Assembly (NCBI GenBank): GCA_034437895.1
Contig: DAOTTO010000057.1
Span: 1-20,037 of the forward strand
Reading direction: 5' to 3'
Origin: JANRLJ01 sp034437895
GTDB taxonomy: Bacteria; Chloroflexota; Anaerolineae; Aggregatilineales; Phototrophicaceae
DNA: 20,037 nucleotides
The translations under genes and the position numbers were made by a program. The notes beneath the pieces are model-generated. The model worked only from the letters and a program-made list of their open reading frames with translations, was not told where the DNA came from and searched no databases. Positions 13,784 through 20,037 of the stretch are shown here, piece by piece (within the stretch, counting starts at the first letter, position 1; every line of letters starts with the position of its first letter).

Positions 13784-14845
13784 TTAACTCAGTGCGCGTA
13801 CTCCATCGGGTCGGAAGAAATGCAGACGATCACGCGCCACATCAAAATGAATATCGGTATCTACCCCATATGGAGCAGTCCCCGGTACACTGCTCAAAAA
13901 AATTTGTTCGCCTGCCCGGATATGGACAATCGTCTCGACACCAAGCGGCTCGGTTAAGATCACCTTCCCTGCAAACTCTCCGCCTTGCCCTAACCGAATA
14001 TCTTCCGGTCGAATGCCGAGCAGCAGCGTTTCTGGCATAGTATTGCCATTCGGGAGCGGCATTTGAACCGTGCTGTTCTTCACGCGCAGCGCACCATCCT
14101 CAATATGCGCGTCCAGCAGATTAATACGCGGCGTGCCGACCAACTGCGCGACGACAGTTGTGGCAGGACGGTCATAAATATCGTGTGGCGTACCGACCTG
14201 CAAAATTTCGCCATCGTCCAGCACCGCAATCCTATCCGCCATCGTCAGCGCTTCAATTTGATCGTGTGTGACGAAAAGCGTCGTACTGTTCTGAGTTTTT
14301 TGCAGATGCTTAAGTTCTACCCGCAGCGATTCGCGCAGTTTGGCATCCAAGTTAGACAGCGGCTCATCCATCAGGAAGATACGCGGCTTCCGCACAATCG
14401 CCCGTCCGATAGACACGCGCTGCATCTCGCCGCCGGAGAGCTTGGCGGTCTTGCGTTGCAACAAATGGGTGATTCTCAGCTTTTCCGCCGCTTCCGTCAC
14501 ACGGGTGCGGATTTCCGGTTCGGGTGTCTGACGCATGGGTGAACGCAACGGGAAGGCCAGATTGTCATACACCGACATATTGGGGTAGAGCGAATACTGC
14601 TGAAAGACAAAGGCCGTATCGCGTTCAGCCGGCATTAGCTTATCCACCGGCGTATCATCAAAGATGACGCTGCCTGCGTCTTGACGCTCCAACCCGGCGA
14701 TAACGCGCAAAGTTGTCGTTTTCCCCGCCCCCGTTGGCCCTAGCAGTACAAAAAATTCGCCGTCCTTAATTGATAGGGAGATGTCATTGAGGGCGGTAAT
14801 GTCTTTAAATCGTTTGGTGACTTTTTCCAGTCTGATGTTGCTCAT
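13784..14845 (-). CDS. Sugar ABC transporter ATPase (MalK/UgpC type), second subunit
   Basis: The 353-residue nucleotide-binding protein has Walker A GPTGAGKT (36-43), Q-loop Gln82, signature LSGGEMQ (136-142), Walker B RIFLMDEP (155-162) and switch His194 in FVTHDQ. Residues from about 235 form the TOBE-type C-terminal domain characteristic of MalK/UgpC ATPases. It drives import through the permease pair encoded upstream. Its ATG overlaps the stop of the other ATPase gene by 4 bp (ATGA). The two ATPases differ widely in sequence, so the importer probably uses a heterodimer. A weak 5-bp hairpin (about 13724-13737) lies after the stop. Confidence 0.9.
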   Translation of the reverse strand: MSNIRLEKVTKRFKDITALNDISLSIKDGEFFVLLGPTGAGKTTTLRVIAGLERQDAGSVIFDDTPVDKLMPAERDTAFVFQQYSLYPNMSVYDNLAFPLRSPMRQTPEPEIRTRVTEAAEKLRITHLLQRKTAKLSGGEMQRVSIGRAIVRKPRIFLMDEPLSNLDAKLRESLRVELKHLQKTQNSTTLFVTHDQIEALTMADRIAVLDDGEILQVGTPHDIYDRPATTVVAQLVGTPRINLLDAHIEDGALRVKNSTVQMPLPNGNTMPETLLLGIRPEDIRLGQGGEFAGKVILTEPLGVETIVHIRAGEQIFLSSVPGTAPYGVDTDIHFDVARDRLHFFRPDGVRALS

Positions 14846-15939
14846 GAGCGGTTATCTCGCTTGGTTAGCGCCATTTCTGTTTCTGGATGGAAGAACCGTA
14901 CCATCGTCGGATTCACATCGAAGTGAACGAGGTCGCCAATGTTATAGGAGGTTTCTCGATTAGTACGTATATGGACAATCTGATCTTTATCCAGTTCAAG
15001 ATGCAGCATGGTATAGCCGCCATGCAGATCGTTGGCATAAGTCTTCGCTACAAGCTGCCCTTCTGAGGAAACTTGCGCCGCTTCCGGGCGGAAGCCGACG
15101 ATCACGCGCCCATCCGAACCAAGATCAGCGGCTAAAGTCGATTTCCAATCGTCCGGCACAGTGTAGACACTGCCACCATCGAAATAGAGGACACCACCCT
15201 GATAGCGTGCGGGAATTAAGTTCATACCCGGACTTCCGATAAAACGCGCCACAAAAATATTGGCAGGGTTATGATAGACATCAGTTGGCGTGGCGGCCTG
15301 CTGAACAACCGCGTTGGACATGACGACAATTCGATCGCCCATCGCCATCGCTTCAATCTGATCGTGGGTGACATAAACCGTCGTGGCGTGTTGGTCGATG
15401 TGCAGGCGCTTGATCTCCGCCCGCATCGTATCGCGGAATTCGGCATCCAATGCGCCGAGCGGCTCATCCATCAGGAAGGCGGCGGGGCGGCGGACGAGCG
15501 CCCGTGCTAACGCTACCCTCTGTTGGTCGCCACCGCTCAGGCTGCCGGGGCGCGAGTTCAGCACATGCTCGATATTCAGCATCTTTGCGACTTCATTGAC
15601 GCGCTTTTTGACCATATCACGCGATTCGCCCTGCGCTTGCAGTGGAAAAGCGATATTTTCTCTCGCCGTTAGATGGGAATACAGCGCGAAGAATTGGAAC
15701 ACAAATGCAATATCACGTTCACTCGGATGCAGCCACGTTACGTCGCGCTCGCCGAACAGAATTTGCCCACTGGTAACGGCCTCTAACCCAGAAATCATGC
15801 GGAGGGTAGTTGTCTTGCCACAGCCGGAGGGTCCCAGCAGGACAATAAACTCGCCGTCATGGATGGTCATATCTAAAGGTTTAACGGCGAATTGATCGCC
15901 AAATTTTTTCTCGACTTGGTTTAAATGAATGGTCGCCAT
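14842..15939 (-). CDS. Sugar ABC transporter ATPase (MalK/UgpC type), first subunit
   Basis: The 365-residue ATPase has Walker A GPSGCGKT (36-43), Q-loop Gln82, signature LSGGDQQ (134-140), Walker B AAFLMDEP (153-160), switch His192 and a C-terminal TOBE domain that carries FRPEAAQV. The open frame runs up to 16071. However, the extra 44 residues overlap the MalG-type permease in another frame and lack family character. The ATG at 15939 follows a GAGGA site that overlaps the permease stop (15954-15956). It is 14 bp after the permease and overlaps the next ATPase by 4 bp, so the three genes are translationally coupled. Confidence 0.9.
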   Translation of the reverse strand: MATIHLNQVEKKFGDQFAVKPLDMTIHDGEFIVLLGPSGCGKTTTLRMISGLEAVTSGQILFGERDVTWLHPSERDIAFVFQFFALYSHLTARENIAFPLQAQGESRDMVKKRVNEVAKMLNIEHVLNSRPGSLSGGDQQRVALARALVRRPAAFLMDEPLGALDAEFRDTMRAEIKRLHIDQHATTVYVTHDQIEAMAMGDRIVVMSNAVVQQAATPTDVYHNPANIFVARFIGSPGMNLIPARYQGGVLYFDGGSVYTVPDDWKSTLAADLGSDGRVIVGFRPEAAQVSSEGQLVAKTYANDLHGGYTMLHLELDKDQIVHIRTNRETSYNIGDLVHFDVNPTMVRFFHPETEMALTKRDNRS

Positions 15940-15953
15940 AAAAAATGTTCCTC

Positions 15954-16955
15954 TTAGCCTTTGCGGATCGCGCCGAAGGTCACACCGCGCAGCAGATGTT
16001 TCCGCAGCGCAAAGGTGACAATCACGACTGGGATTAGGAACGCCATCGAACCCGCCGCAATCGTAGACCATTCAATGCCGCCCGTGCCTAGAATCAAAGG
16101 GATACTCGGCGGGGCAGTTCGTGCGCGTTCCTGCGTCAGCATCAATGCGAAAGCATATTCATTCCAGGAAAAAATGGCGGAAAAAACAGTCGTGGCAGCG
16201 ATGCCTGTGACGGCTTGCGGCAGCACGATCTTGCGGAACGCCTGCAAGCGCGTGTAACCATCGACCAACGCCGCTTCTTCATATTCTTTCGGAATTTCGT
16301 CAATAAAGCCTTTGAGCAGCCATACCGAGAACGAGAGGTTGAAACTGGTATACAGTAAAATCATCCCCAAATGGGTATCGTAGAGACCAATCTGTTTATA
16401 CATCAGGAAGATCGGTACGGTAACGACAACCGCCGGAAGCATACGCTGGCTGAGGATGAAGAACAACAAATCATCCTTGCCGGGAATATTAAAGCGGCTG
16501 AAGGCATACGCGGCAAGCACACCGAACACGACGGACAGAATGGTCGAACTTCCGGCGATAATCACAGAATTAGTAAGCTGCTGGGCAAATTGACTGCGCC
16601 CGATGATAGTCTGCTGGCGCTCCAGAACGATATCCTGCGCCCAATTTAAATCGTCACGCGCTCGGTATGCTTCCATTTCCGCATCGCTCAACTGGCGGCG
16701 CTGAGTAAAGAGGTTGACGAAGCCTTCGAGCGTCGGCGTAAAAAAGACTTTCGGCGGTACCGAAACCGCATCCGGCAGCGATTTAAAAGCCGTCATGCCC
16801 ATCCAAATAACGGGAAGCAGCATGATAAAGGCGATGATGACCGCCACAATTGTGCGGACGATACTTCCAGCTTGGGGTCGCCAACCCACTTTATCGACGC
16901 GGGTTGAATAATTTACGGGTGTCCGTGAGGGTGGAGGTGCGGATTGTGTCGCCAT
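15954..16955 (-). CDS. Sugar ABC transporter permease, MalG type
   Basis: The 333-residue inner-membrane permease has a first membrane segment at about 33-54, further segments from about 130 onward, and the EAA loop EEAALVDGYTRLQAFRKIVLP (226-246) that docks with the ATPase. GMILLYTSFNLSFSVWLL is typical of the MalG branch. Between the first and second segments is an unusually long polar insertion (about 85-120, rich in Arg, Glu, Asp and Gln). This would lie outside the cell next to the binding protein. The ATG at 16955 comes 5 bp after the stop of the MalF-type gene. Confidence 0.9.
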   Translation of the reverse strand: MATQSAPPPSRTPVNYSTRVDKVGWRPQAGSIVRTIVAVIIAFIMLLPVIWMGMTAFKSLPDAVSVPPKVFFTPTLEGFVNLFTQRRQLSDAEMEAYRARDDLNWAQDIVLERQQTIIGRSQFAQQLTNSVIIAGSSTILSVVFGVLAAYAFSRFNIPGKDDLLFFILSQRMLPAVVVTVPIFLMYKQIGLYDTHLGMILLYTSFNLSFSVWLLKGFIDEIPKEYEEAALVDGYTRLQAFRKIVLPQAVTGIAATTVFSAIFSWNEYAFALMLTQERARTAPPSIPLILGTGGIEWSTIAAGSMAFLIPVVIVTFALRKHLLRGVTFGAIRKG

Positions 16956-16960
16956 CAGGT

Positions 16961-17905
16961 TTACGATCCCCTCGCTTTATTCAACGCCCGGATATAAAGA
17001 TTGCTAACCGCGATAATCACAACCAGAATCACGTAGGCTAACGCGCTCGACATACCTGTGTCATACTGGCCTTGAAACGCCAACTTATACAAGCGGATCG
17101 AAACTGTTTCGGTGACATCGCCGGGGCCGCCGCTCGTCAGCCCCATCGCAAGGTCAAACTGCTTAAACGCCTCTATCGTGCGGAAAAGCACCGCGATCAA
17201 TAACAGCGGCATGACTTGCGGTAGGGTGATGCGCCGGAATTGGAACCATGCGCTGGCACGATCAATCGAGGCCGCTTCATACAGATATTCTGGAATCGCG
17301 CTTAATCCAGCCAAGCACAGCAGCATCACAAAGGGACTCCACATCCAGACATCCACGATCACAATCGCCCATAATGCCAGATTTGCGTCCCCTAACCATT
17401 CTGGCGAAGTGTTGATATTGGTGTAGCCGAGTAAGTAATTAAAGATACCAACGGATGGATTAAACATCAGCTTCCAAAATACAGCGACGACGATGGGCGA
17501 AAGCATCATCGGCACCAGAATCAAGGTCGTAATGAGTCCTTTGCCTCTGAATTTTTCCCGCAGCAGCAGCGCCAAGCCAAAGCCAATCAGCGTTTGAAAA
17601 ACGACTGAGACTAAAGCGTAACTCCCCGTCGTGGCGAAGTTTTGCCAGAAGCGCGTATCACTTAGAATCGTCTGGTAATTTTGTAATCCTACCCACTGCG
17701 GTGGTACATCTGCAATCACGGAATAATTGGTAAAACTTAAGTACAAGCTATAAATAAGCGGGAAGATGTTCATCAAGATCAACAAAATTATCGTCGGCAG
17801 AATAAAAAGCTGAACGATGCGTATATCGCTCACCTGCCGCTGTTTTGATGGCATCCTTTGCGCCCGCGCGGTTTCGACACTGTTGACGGTGCTTATTTGT
17901 GACAC
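16961..17905 (-). CDS. Sugar ABC transporter permease, MalF type
   Basis: The 314-residue membrane protein has six predicted segments: about 31-52, 92-114, 125-146, 176-198, 231-247 and 287-305. Its EAA loop is EAASIDRASAWFQFRRITLP (210-229). The segment LTSGGPGDVTETVSIRLYKLAF (256-277) is characteristic of UgpA/MalF-type sugar permeases. The start is a GTG at 17905 preceded by AGGGG at 6 nt. It lies 82 bp downstream of the binding-protein gene, with a stable hairpin in between, and is tightly linked to the MalG-type gene. Confidence 0.9.
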   Translation of the reverse strand: MSQISTVNSVETARAQRMPSKQRQVSDIRIVQLFILPTIILLILMNIFPLIYSLYLSFTNYSVIADVPPQWVGLQNYQTILSDTRFWQNFATTGSYALVSVVFQTLIGFGLALLLREKFRGKGLITTLILVPMMLSPIVVAVFWKLMFNPSVGIFNYLLGYTNINTSPEWLGDANLALWAIVIVDVWMWSPFVMLLCLAGLSAIPEYLYEAASIDRASAWFQFRRITLPQVMPLLLIAVLFRTIEAFKQFDLAMGLTSGGPGDVTETVSIRLYKLAFQGQYDTGMSSALAYVILVVIIAVSNLYIRALNKARGS

Positions 17906-17934
17906 GAAAAACCCCTAGGATAGGTGTTGTTAAG

Positions 17935-17960
17935 AAGGGAGACAATGACCTGTCTCCCTT
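17935..17960 (-). terminator. Intercistronic hairpin between binding protein and permease genes
   Basis: AAGGGAGACA (17935-17944) and TGTCTCCCTT (17951-17960) make a perfect 10-bp stem with a 6-nt loop. There is no run of U after it on the minus strand, so it is more likely an mRNA-stabilising or partial attenuation element than an intrinsic terminator. Such stem-loops are known to keep binding-protein mRNA more abundant than permease mRNA, as after E. coli malE. Confidence 0.6.
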
Positions 17961-17987
17961 GCTTAAAAGCACTAACGTGGATTGAAA

Positions 17988-19316
17988 CTACTCGTTAATA
18001 ACGCCTGCTTCAATCAAAACCGCATCTTGTTCTTCTGCAAGCGCGTCCAGAGCTTCCTGGGCAGTCCCTTCGCCAGCGACGATATAGGCACTCAGATAGC
18101 GTTGGGTCGGCTCCAGCAGTTGACCGAATTCAGGAATATTCCAGAAGTCCTTCACAAAGGTCATGGTTTCTGCGAAGGCGGCATTATAGGGGGTCTGGGT
18201 CAGGAAGGTTTCTGATTCTAGAACGTTGATATTGCAGGTGTAACCACCCAATTCTGCCCAACGTGCTTGGATTTCTTCCTGAGCGAACCAAGTGATGAAA
18301 TCAAGTGAGGCTTGCTTGCGGGCATCATCAATGTAGGAATTGACGCTGATACCCTGACCGCCGAGTGCCGCATAGCGTTCACCATCGGGGCCGGCTGGCA
18401 TCACGAAGAAACCCGTCGATTCGCGGAAAGGATTCTGGTCGCTGTCCAACACTGGGAAGAAAGCGAAGTAATTCATAATCATGGCGGCTTGCCCGTTCAT
18501 GAAGACATCGTTCATTTCTTGGAAGAAGGCATCGTTGGTCCCTGGAGGCGCAAACGAATACAGTTCAGCATATAGTTCCAGCGCGGCAACGGCTTCCGGT
18601 GAGTTCACGACACCGAGGACGTTGTAGTTTTCATCAAACCAGTTCGCGCCGTAGCTAAAGAACACATTTTCAAAGCCCATGGTGATGGCATCATAATCGT
18701 CTTGGGTATAAACACCCACGCCATATAAGCCGTCATCGGGGCGGGTAAAGAATTCCGCGATGTCGCGCAGTTCTTCCCACGTTTGCGGTACAGCCAGCGC
18801 ATAACCGTAGGCGGCTTCAAAATCAGCCATATTGGTGGCATCTTCAAACAAATCTTTGCGATACGCCCAGCCGTTAGCATCGCCTTCGGTGGGGTAAGCA
18901 TAGTAGCTGCCAGAAGCGACTGGATATTCACCATAATATTGGAGTGTCGCCGGGGTGACGGTATCGGCAATACCCGAACTCGTCATGAATTCGGTTAGGT
19001 CTACATAATGCCCCTGCGTCACGGCTTGACCAACCCATTGGCTGTCACCAACAATCAAGTCATAAGAAGTGCCTTGCGCTGCCCATTCCGTACCCACACG
19101 GTTGTAGAAATCACCCCAGGGGGTTTGGACGACGTTGACGGCGATACCAGTGGCTTCTTCATATTCGTTGCCAACTTGTTGTAGGAAATCCGCCGGTGCC
19201 CACTGCGCCCACCAGATCGTCAATTCGGTAACGTCCTGTGCGCCCGCAGTAGAAATACCCAGAACACCTGTGAGTAGAAGGACTAATGCTAGAAGAACTG
19301 CTGCTTTTTTAATCAT
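17988..19316 (-). CDS. Extracellular sugar-binding protein (family 1), ABC importer
   Basis: The 442-residue solute-binding protein is of the MalE/UgpB type. A Sec signal peptide covers residues 1-26: a KK pair at 3-4, a hydrophobic core at about 5-21 and the cleavage motif AGA before QDVTEL. No lipobox Cys is present. The mature part starts with TELTIWWAQWAP and contains YDLIVGDSQWVGQAV, GDANGWAYRKDLF, VPQTWEELRDIAEFF, AAMIMNYFAFFPVLDSD and GGQGISVNS, all in the positions expected for family 1 binding proteins. Aromatic residues are numerous, as in carbohydrate binders. The ATG at 19316 has AAAGGT and, further up, GGAG. It is the first gene of the importer operon, and its expression probably controls the locus. 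Confidence 0.92.
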   Translation of the reverse strand: MIKKAAVLLALVLLLTGVLGISTAGAQDVTELTIWWAQWAPADFLQQVGNEYEEATGIAVNVVQTPWGDFYNRVGTEWAAQGTSYDLIVGDSQWVGQAVTQGHYVDLTEFMTSSGIADTVTPATLQYYGEYPVASGSYYAYPTEGDANGWAYRKDLFEDATNMADFEAAYGYALAVPQTWEELRDIAEFFTRPDDGLYGVGVYTQDDYDAITMGFENVFFSYGANWFDENYNVLGVVNSPEAVAALELYAELYSFAPPGTNDAFFQEMNDVFMNGQAAMIMNYFAFFPVLDSDQNPFRESTGFFVMPAGPDGERYAALGGQGISVNSYIDDARKQASLDFITWFAQEEIQARWAELGGYTCNINVLESETFLTQTPYNAAFAETMTFVKDFWNIPEFGQLLEPTQRYLSAYIVAGEGTAQEALDALAEEQDAVLIEAGVINE

Positions 19317-19386
19317 TTTACCTTTGCTCCATACAAATAACGGTCTTGATCTGCATTAAATATTACGTGCTCATCATGGGGTTAAT

Positions 19387-19400
19387 CGAAAGCGCTGCCT
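19387..19400. promoter_or_regulatory. Possible LacI-family-like operator
   Basis: CGAAAGCGCTGCCT has the central CG with the AAnCGnT core of LacI-family sugar operators and matches 8 of 11 defined bases of the TGWAANCGNTNWCA consensus. It sits 70-85 bp upstream of the binding-protein start, a sensible place for repression. One arm is good and the other poor. No LacI-type gene is in the window. Confidence 0.25.
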
Positions 19401-19491
19401 ACCTCCTTCAATCCATTTGTGACTCGTTACGAAAAATACCGGGTGTGCTCAGCTAGTGCTTGAGTTCCCCATAACCAGGTTTGTTGACATC

Positions 19492-19533
19492 AAATAGCAA
19501 TAAGTCGAAAGAAAATAGCAATACTTGAAAGTC
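19492..19533. repeat. Two 21-bp-spaced direct repeats upstream of the importer operon
   Basis: AAATAGCAATA occurs at 19492-19502 and again at 19513-19523, exactly 21 bp (two helical turns) apart. Each is followed by GAAAG after 4 or 5 bases. The arrangement would put two protein sites on one face of the DNA. Confidence 0.45.
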
Positions 19534-19852
19534 GGACGGTCTAACGTCATAAGGGTGTAAAAGCTCAACATCCATTGATGCGGCTTATCTCCAGTTGGCG
19601 ATCATTAGTAAGATGGAATTTTCCTGTAAATATGTTGATAGAACGGGCTGTAGATTTTGGCAATATCAAAGATCACTAAAGACACGTTGCGCGGATGGGA
19701 ACGGCAAGGAATCTGAAAGCGCACGCTATGGTTTCTCAAGAGTAAAATCCTCTGTAAACCAGCGTAGCGCAGATTTGGTAAATTACGAGAAAGCATTTTG
19801 CGATTAGCATTATTATTTATTTATTAGCAAAAATATTTTTAAGTGAAGCCAT

Positions 19853-19882
19853 AATGTAACATAAGTTCAATTTACTTGTCAA
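19853..19882 (-). promoter_or_regulatory. Possible promoter directed toward the importer operon
   Basis: On the minus strand a perfect TTGACA (19877-19882) is followed after 18 bp by TACATT (19853-19858, four of six matches to TATAAT). It would give a leader of more than 500 nt before the binding-protein gene. Assignment is by consensus only. Confidence 0.25.
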
Positions 19883-19967
19883 CAAAATCCTATTAGGTTA
19901 GGGCAATCGCGTAACTACACAGGGAAAGTATAGCCAAAAGGAAAAAAACGAGCTATAAAGTTGGGGT

Positions 19968-20037
19968 ATGAATAACGTGCGCGAAGCAGAACTCCTTGCC
20001 ATTATCCAAGAACAACAGGTACTCATCGAGCAGCTCA
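19968..20037 (+). CDS. 5' end of an unidentified ORF, cut by window edge
   Basis: An ATG at 19968 opens 23 codons that run off the window (MNNVREAELLAIIQEQQ and on). The composition, with regularly spaced Leu/Ile and many Gln/Glu, predicts a helical or coiled-coil start, as at the N-terminus of IS66-type transposases. This is too short to identify. Only weak purine-rich sequence precedes it. It would be transcribed divergently from the importer operon. Confidence 0.35.
   Translation, partial: MNNVREAELLAIIQEQQVLIEQL

Larger units (their letters stand above)
19317..19967. other. AT-rich intergenic region upstream of the importer operon
   Basis: There are 651 bp without a convincing gene. A plus-strand open frame at 19595-19807 shows no family features. 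The segment from about 19790 to 19960 is markedly AT-rich compared with the genes. Candidate control sequences are listed separately. No RNA gene was recognised. Confidence 0.5.

Noticed and set aside
15940..16071. 44-residue N-terminal extension of the first ATPase
   Set aside because: It overlaps the MalG-type permease in another frame, while MATIHL at 15939 matches the usual family start with a ribosome binding site.
19484..19489. Perfect TTGACA on the plus strand as a promoter for the right-hand ORF
   Set aside because: No acceptable -10 box lies 15-19 bp downstream, and the ORF begins almost 480 bp away.
19595..19807. 70-residue plus-strand open frame in the right intergenic region
   Set aside because: Composition is unlike the neighbouring proteins, there are no motifs, and no clear ribosome binding site. 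An overlapping minus-strand frame is equally unremarkable.
1..20037. CRISPR array, tRNA or rRNA genes
   Set aside because: Repeats are isolated hairpin elements without regular spacers, and no cloverleaf or rRNA-like sequence was noticed by eye.

Overview
The window looks like part of a bacterial chromosome. A member of the Chloroflexota (Anaerolineae-like) is my best guess. That rests on the mix of gene families (UgpB/MalE-type sugar ABC transporter, several xylose-isomerase-like TIM barrels, UPF0261/Tm-1 proteins, a TolB-like propeller) and on the number of small dispersed hairpin repeats. It is an inference, because there is no rRNA or other phylogenetic marker here.

Left end, 1 to about 2400: mobile-element scar tissue. 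A roughly 105-bp hairpin-type repeat lies at 1-105. An apparently intact IS630-family insertion sequence (336-1524) has near-perfect terminal inverted repeats, flanking TA dinucleotides, and a transposase split over two frames with an A7 slippage site at the overlap. It sits inside the N-terminal piece of a tyrosine recombinase gene (1527-1722). Beside that is the 3' end of a gene for a TolB-like beta-propeller protein (about 1795-2397) that has lost its 5' part.

Core, 2405-19316: fourteen genes, all on the minus strand, so they are transcribed from right to left. They form a carbohydrate uptake and modification locus. At its head (19316 down to 13784) is a complete sugar ABC importer: secreted binding protein, MalF- and MalG-type permeases, and two different ATPases. 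Next come a D-tagatose/D-psicose 3-epimerase-like enzyme, an unrecognised polytopic membrane protein and a second TIM-barrel epimerase/isomerase (13546-10878). Then follow a Gfo/Idh/MocA dehydrogenase resembling levoglucosan 3-dehydrogenase (10625-9432), a UPF0261 protein adjoining a PEP-hydrolase-like TIM barrel (9243-7199), and a last unit of epimerase, second UPF0261 protein, creatininase-family hydrolase and GlcD/AGPS-like FAD oxidase (6981-2405). The two halves of plant Tm-1, UPF0261 and the TIM barrel, are separate adjacent genes here.

How it may work together: the importer would bring in a sugar or sugar derivative. The NAD(P)-dependent dehydrogenase and FAD oxidase would oxidise it, and the TIM-barrel enzymes would epimerise, isomerise or eliminate keto-sugar intermediates. 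The UPF0261, PEP-hydrolase-like and creatininase-like proteins are unassigned steps. The substrate cannot be named from sequence, and no regulator gene lies in the window.

Every gap longer than about 80 bp between the catabolic genes from 13.8 to 4.7 kb holds a small dispersed repeat (three families, two of them multi-copy within the window). The right end (19317-20037) is an AT-rich intergenic region that probably carries the control sequences of the importer operon, plus the first 23 codons of a plus-strand ORF cut by the window edge.
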